A stretch of 64,000 bases of DNA from the NCBI GenBank assembly GCA_963738185.1, contig CAVTVA010000001.1, positions 558,001 through 622,000 on the forward strand, written 5' to 3'. The translations under genes were made by a program, and so were the position numbers. The notes beneath the pieces are model-generated. The model saw nothing but the letters and a program-made list of their open reading frames with translations, had not been told where the DNA came from and searched no databases. Each line of letters begins with the position of its first letter. Positions within the stretch are counted from its first letter, which is position 1. This stretch comes from AP-15 sp963738185. GTDB lineage: Bacteria > Pseudomonadota > Alphaproteobacteria > ATCC43930 > CGMCC-115725. This document shows, one piece after another, positions 60,410 to 64,000 of the stretch.

Positions 60410-60437
60410 AGACAGAACCCACACGCACGCACATTCA

Positions 60438-60464
60438 GGCACCTGGCGGAAAACGCCAGGTGCC
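60438..60464 (+). terminator. Hairpin terminator between porin copy 1 and the SpoIIAA-like gene
   Basis: Perfect 11-bp stem GGCACCTGGCG / CGCCAGGTGCC with a GAAAA loop, followed by GTTTTCC. It lies 28 bp after the porin stop. The downstream gene starts 43 bp later, so this may be an attenuator between the two genes. A related hairpin occurs after copy 2. Confidence 0.75.
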
Positions 60465-60507
60465 GTTTTCCGCGGCAATTCATTGTAGAACGCCTGGGGA
60501 ACGGCCG

Positions 60508-61008
60508 ATGATCGAGCTGATCGAGGGGCTTCCGGCCAATGTCGTCGGCATCGCCGTCAAGGGCCGGGTGACGCGGCAGGATTGCCGCGAGGTGCTGGCG
60601 CCGGCGGTCGCGAGGACATTGCGGCGGCGCGAGCGGATCCGCCTCTACTATGAGATCGGCTCGCGCTTCCCGGGGGCCGGGTGGGACGATCTCGATCTCG
60701 GCCTCGAGCATGCCGCCTGGTGCGAACGGGTCGCGATCGTCACCGACATCGCCTGGATCAGCCTGACCGTCAAGGCCTTGCGCTTTTTGATCCCGGGCGA
60801 AGTCCGGGTGTTCTCGACCATCCAGACGGCGGAAGGCCGCGCCTGGATCGCCGCGCGCCCCGGCTCGCGCGCCGACACCCAGGAATTCGCCGCGCTGCGG
60901 CCGCGCCCGGTCGCGGCACGGCGCCTGAGGCGCGCGGCCGCGGCACCGGCGCTCGCCAGCGTCGCGGCGCCGGCGAGCACCGATCAGCCGGGTCACACCT
61001 TCCTTTAA
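60508..61008 (+). CDS. SpoIIAA-like / STAS-fold protein (DUF3478), copy 1
   Basis: 166 residues: 'IELIEGLPANVVGIAVKGRV', 'TRQDCREVLAPAVARTLRRR', 'IRLYYEIGSRFPGAGWDDLD', 'CERVAIVTDIAWISLTVKAL' and 'FLIPGEVRVFSTIQTAEGRA'. This is the SpoIIAA-like fold (CRAL-TRIO-like lipid binding suggested for the family). The Arg/Ala-rich tail is variable. Follows the porin gene in both copies of the duplicated module. Begins at ATG 60508 after 'GGGGAACGGCCG'. Confidence 0.82.
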   Translation: MIELIEGLPANVVGIAVKGRVTRQDCREVLAPAVARTLRRRERIRLYYEIGSRFPGAGWDDLDLGLEHAAWCERVAIVTDIAWISLTVKALRFLIPGEVRVFSTIQTAEGRAWIAARPGSRADTQEFAALRPRPVAARRLRRAAAAPALASVAAPASTDQPGHTFL

Positions 61009-61921
61009 AGATGGCGGCACGACGCTCCGCTCCCAACGCGCGCGGGCCGGGCCGGTCGGCGCTCCTGCCTGAGCGTCGCCTCGTTGCTAAATGCGAACCT
61101 GCCTGCAACAGGGGCAGCAGCGCGAGAGCCCTCACGAGGGAGTTGTGGCCCCCGGCTGATCTTGGCCCGCTCGAGAACCGGCGCCGCCTCGAGTGGGCCG
61201 TGGCGCGGCAAACGGTGCAAACCGGACTTTTGTCACCGCAACTCACCCCCCTCGTCATCCCGACGCAGCAGCGCGTGAAGAAATCTCTCTCAGCCCATCA
61301 ATTCGTCACCCCGGCGCAGGCCGGGGCCCATCGGTCCACGGCACGGACCGGTAGTTGTCGGTTCAGACAAATCGTAACTCGTTGAAAAGCTCGGAGTGGC
61401 GGAAACGTGGGTCCCGGCCTTCGCCGGGAACGCCGAATCCATGGCGATTTCTTCACGCACTCGCAGGCCGGGACCCATTTCAGCCATAGGCGCCGGCCGG
61501 AACCCGTCCTCAAGCGGGCCGCACCCGCTGGATCCGTGGGCCGGTGTGGCAATGCCGCAGGGGGCTATCTGTCCGGTGCGTGCCACTAGCGCCGGCTGCG
61601 ATATGGCTGGATTGAGTTGGGTTGCGGCTGGGTTAGAAACCTCAGGCGCCTCAGTCCTCCGTCATGCGTTAGCATTAATCAGAACTATCTCGGGACCGGT
61701 TCCTTTCAATTTTAAATATATCAATTGCATTTGCGCCCGATCCCTGTTGATTCATAGTGTAGTTCGTACACCATGAACATCATTCAACCCGTAGACTTAC
61801 GTCCATCGAAAATGGACCAATAAATCGGATTCTATTCGTCAGATGGATGGCTCCGAGAAGCCGCGCTCGGTCAACATCAACCTGTGATTTAGGAGGTCGG
61901 TTATCGGGGGAGCGGCTAGCT
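61009..61921. other. Intergenic spacer with palindromic repeats and porin leader
   Basis: About 900 bp with no convincing gene. Contains a hairpin element 'CACCCCGGCGCAGGCCGGGG' (61308-61327), a 13-bp perfect inverted repeat TGGGTCCCGGCCT / AGGCCGGGACCCA (61408-61420 and 61465-61477), an AT-richer promoter-like area (61670-61840) and the 80-bp leader of porin copy 2 (61842-61921), which closely matches 58681-58760. Frames up to 126 codons here look like shadows. Confidence 0.55.
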
Positions 61922-63592
61922 ATGAAAAGGCATGGTATTGGGAAATTCGCGGCGATCGGCGGCTTGACCGCCACGATCGTCATGCTGGCGGGGCTTTCCA
62001 CCGCCAAGGCAGACGAGCTGGCGGATCTGCGCGCCAACCAGCAGCTGCTGCAGCAGCGCATCGATCAGCTGGCGCAGGCCCAGGCGCAGCAGCTGCCGGA
62101 GACGAAAGCTTTTCCGGGCCTGCCGGGCGGCATGGGCACGGCGCCGATCCCGGGGCAGGCGCTGGCCGGCGGCAGCTTCCCGCGGTCGTTCCTGATCCCG
62201 GGCACCGACACCTCGATCCGGGTCGGCGGCTTTGTCGACATCACCGCCCTCGATTTTCTGACCGGCGGCGGCAACGTGCCGGGCAGCAACAACTCGTCCA
62301 ACGCCGGGCAAAACGGCAATCTGCATTCGATGCCGGTCGGCGAAGCCTTTATCCCCGGCGCGATCCCGCCGCAGGCCGTCGCCGGCTCCGGCGGCTTGGT
62401 CCCGCAGTCGAAAGCGCACTCGAAGGGCAACGGGGTGTTCGAGTTCAGCCCGCAGCAGTCGCGGCTCAACGTCGAGACCCGCACCCCGACCGCCTGGGGC
62501 GAGTCTCGGACCTTTTTCGAGTTCGACTGGTCGGGCTGCAACAACTATAGCTGCCAGGCCTTGCAGCAGAGCGGCGGCAACAGCATGCTGCCGCGCCTGC
62601 GATACGCCTACGGCACCCTGGGCGGGTTGCTTGCCGGCCAGGCGCTGTCGAACTTCTCGGACGCCGACGCCGACACCGAATCGGTGGATTTCGGCGGCAT
62701 CGAGGGGTCGACCGGCGGCAATCGCATCCCGCAGGTGCGCTACACGATCCCCGGACCCTACGGCAGCGCCTTCTCGGTGTCGGCCGAGCAATCGCTGACC
62801 TCGATCATCGTGCCGGGCGGCACGGTTTCCTCGGACTTTGCCCTCGACGGTCTGACCGGCACGACCGGCTCGCCGCCATCCGGGGTGATCCCGGCGATCT
62901 GCAACGGCATGGTCTGCACTGGGGTGGCGGGGGCGCAGGTCAACCCGGCCAAGCAGACGGCGCCCAATCTGACCATTGCCAATTATTGGACGCAGCCCTG
63001 GGGGCATGTCGATTTCGCCGGCGTGATGACCTTCCCCGATGTCGAGGACGGCGCCTACATCAGCCGGCACTACATCGGCTACGGCGGGCATATCTCGGGT
63101 GACGTGCATCCCCGCTGGTGGGGCTACAACAAAGACGACTTCCTGTTCAGCTTTATCGCGGGCCAAGGCATCGGCAACTATCTGAGCGGCGGCGAGAACA
63201 CCCTCTTTCAGCTGGCGAGCAACTTCACCGTCACGACCGCCTGCGCGACGCCCAGGCCGGGCTGCGAGGGCGGGCTGGCGGCCTCGAACATACTCTTTAA
63301 GCCGACCATGGGGTTCAGCACCAACGGCGGCTACCAGCACTGGTGGACGCACAATCTGCGGTCGACGATCGCGGCCGGCGAGGTTCAGCAATACGTCTCC
63401 TCGCAGCTGATCGGGCCCGTCGAGTCCAACTCGGCCAACAAAGTGCTGTGGGACGCCCTCGTCAATCTGGTGTGGAACCCGGTCGCGTTCATCACCACCG
63501 GCGTTCAGTACATGTACGGCAAGCGGATCGTCGTCTCCAACGCCAAGGGCAGCGAGAACGTGCTCGTCGCCAAGTTCCGCGTGTCCTTCTAG
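61922..63592 (+). CDS. DcaP-like outer-membrane porin, copy 2 (intact)
   Basis: 556 residues. Signal peptide 'KFAAIGGLTATIVMLAGLST' cut near AKA-DEL. A short coiled coil 'ELADLRANQQLLQQRIDQLA' follows, then a long beta-rich barrel: 'RSFLIPGTDTSIRVGGFVDI', 'FFEFDWSGCNNYSCQALQQS', 'RYAYGTLGGLLAGQALSNFS', ending with 'VLVAKFRVSF' (terminal Phe typical of outer-membrane proteins). It forms a diffusion channel for anionic or aromatic solutes in characterised DcaP relatives. ATG at 61922 behind 'GGGGGAGCGGCTAGCT'; the upstream frame to 61847 is only the leader. Confidence 0.85.
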   Translation: MKRHGIGKFAAIGGLTATIVMLAGLSTAKADELADLRANQQLLQQRIDQLAQAQAQQLPETKAFPGLPGGMGTAPIPGQALAGGSFPRSFLIPGTDTSIRVGGFVDITALDFLTGGGNVPGSNNSSNAGQNGNLHSMPVGEAFIPGAIPPQAVAGSGGLVPQSKAHSKGNGVFEFSPQQSRLNVETRTPTAWGESRTFFEFDWSGCNNYSCQALQQSGGNSMLPRLRYAYGTLGGLLAGQALSNFSDADADTESVDFGGIEGSTGGNRIPQVRYTIPGPYGSAFSVSAEQSLTSIIVPGGTVSSDFALDGLTGTTGSPPSGVIPAICNGMVCTGVAGAQVNPAKQTAPNLTIANYWTQPWGHVDFAGVMTFPDVEDGAYISRHYIGYGGHISGDVHPRWWGYNKDDFLFSFIAGQGIGNYLSGGENTLFQLASNFTVTTACATPRPGCEGGLAASNILFKPTMGFSTNGGYQHWWTHNLRSTIAAGEVQQYVSSQLIGPVESNSANKVLWDALVNLVWNPVAFITTGVQYMYGKRIVVSNAKGSENVLVAKFRVSF

Positions 63593-63610
63593 GGGGACAA
63601 GCACATTCGG

Positions 63611-63637
63611 GGCACCTGGCCCGCGGGGTCAGGTGCC
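63611..63637 (+). terminator. Hairpin between porin copy 2 and the second SpoIIAA-like gene
   Basis: GGCACCTG (63611-63618) and CAGGTGCC (63630-63637) pair, with a further CCC/GGG inner stem and a GCG loop. Same position as the hairpin at 60438-60464 and the same outer arms, but without a U tract as good, so attenuation rather than strong termination is likely. Confidence 0.55.
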
Positions 63638-63676
63638 GTTGTCTCGAACGCAACGGGCTACCCGAAGGACCGGCCG

Positions 63677-64000
63677 ATGATCCAGCTGATCGAGGGGCTT
63701 CCGGCCAATGTCGTCGGCATCGCCGTCAAGGGCCGGGTGACGCGGCAGGATTGCCGCGATGTGCTGGCGCCGGCGGTCGCGAGGACGCTGCGGCGGCGCG
63801 AGCGGATCCGCCTCTACTATGAGATCGGCTCGCGCTTCCCGGGCGCCGGGTGGGACGATCTCGATCTCGGCCTCGAGCATGCCGCCTGGTGCGAACGGGT
63901 CGCGATCGTCACCGACATCGCCTGGATCAGCCTGACCGTCAAGGCATTGCGCTTTTTGATCCCGGGCGAAGTCCGGGTGTTCTCGACCATCCAGACGGCG
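63677..64000 (+). CDS. SpoIIAA-like / STAS-fold protein (DUF3478), copy 2, cut by window end
   Basis: First 108 residues: 'IQLIEGLPANVVGIAVKGRV' through 'FLIPGEVRVFSTIQTA'. Only a few bases differ from 60508 onward (protein changes Glu2-equivalent to Gln and Glu to Asp in 'DCRDVLAPA'). The frame is open at base 64000. It confirms that the duplicated unit is porin plus this gene with its leader and hairpin. Confidence 0.82.
   Translation, partial: MIQLIEGLPANVVGIAVKGRVTRQDCRDVLAPAVARTLRRRERIRLYYEIGSRFPGAGWDDLDLGLEHAAWCERVAIVTDIAWISLTVKALRFLIPGEVRVFSTIQTA

Noticed and set aside
1..64000. tRNA, rRNA, insertion sequences, phage genes and riboswitches
   Set aside because: Reading both strands gave no cloverleaf, no rRNA stretch, no transposase or integrase and no riboswitch I could support. 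Small RNAs cannot be excluded without computation.

Overview
The window is about 64 kb of high-GC (well above 60%), gene-dense bacterial chromosome. Gene content and order indicate an alphaproteobacterium, most likely Rhodospirillales-like. The signs are the aroQ-accB-accC-aat cluster facing a DUF2155 gene, the ffh-rpsP-rimM-trmD-rplS-leuC-leuD-leuB cluster, homospermidine synthase, a DUF4169 protein, a YcjX GTPase and many acyl-CoA/organic-acid catabolic genes. No rRNA, tRNA, CRISPR array, insertion sequence or prophage was seen.

Layout. 1-2319: end of a chromate transporter and a frameshifted oxalyl-CoA decarboxylase. 3478-9488: a minus-strand catabolic operon (serine beta-lactamase-like hydrolase, flavin monooxygenase of the LLM class, short-chain dehydrogenase, three tandem alpha/beta hydrolases with a Cys nucleophile). 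9680-12947: ATP-grasp ligase, class III CoA transferase and CitE-like lyase. 13040-16400: DUF2155 protein facing aat-accC-accB-aroQ. 16669-27792: mixed metabolic and envelope genes (GST, CopD-like protein, thioesterase, enolase-superfamily enzyme, an isolated Rieske protein, amidohydrolase, DegP-like protease, YcjX). 27793-28700: an AT-richer stretch with no gene found. 28701-32855: regulators (ECF sigma, OmpR-type regulator, stand-alone receiver) and homospermidine synthase. 32992-42871: purH and a long, mostly overlapping minus-strand operon (nucleoside phosphorylase, DUF2064 transferase, GT87, radical SAM/SPASM, GT2, DoxX, heparinase, WecA-like transferase) that looks like an uncharacterised glycan or glycolipid pathway. 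43011-49363: MmgE/PrpD, an internally duplicated protein of unknown function, a decayed aminotransferase and two paralogous solute-binding proteins without permeases. 49548-56475: leucine biosynthesis with ribosome and SRP genes. 56970-64000: LuxR-type regulator, DUF2846 lipoprotein and a tandem duplication of an outer-membrane porin plus SpoIIAA-like protein module.

A theme across the window is single-base insertions that break otherwise well-conserved genes: oxc, the SDR, the second solute-binding protein (2) and porin copy 1 (at least 5). They are either residual sequencing errors or recent pseudogenisation. In particular, the apparent SDR-hydrolase fusion is best explained by one inserted base. 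Palindromic dispersed repeats occur at several intergenic sites, and one forms the 5' end of rimM.
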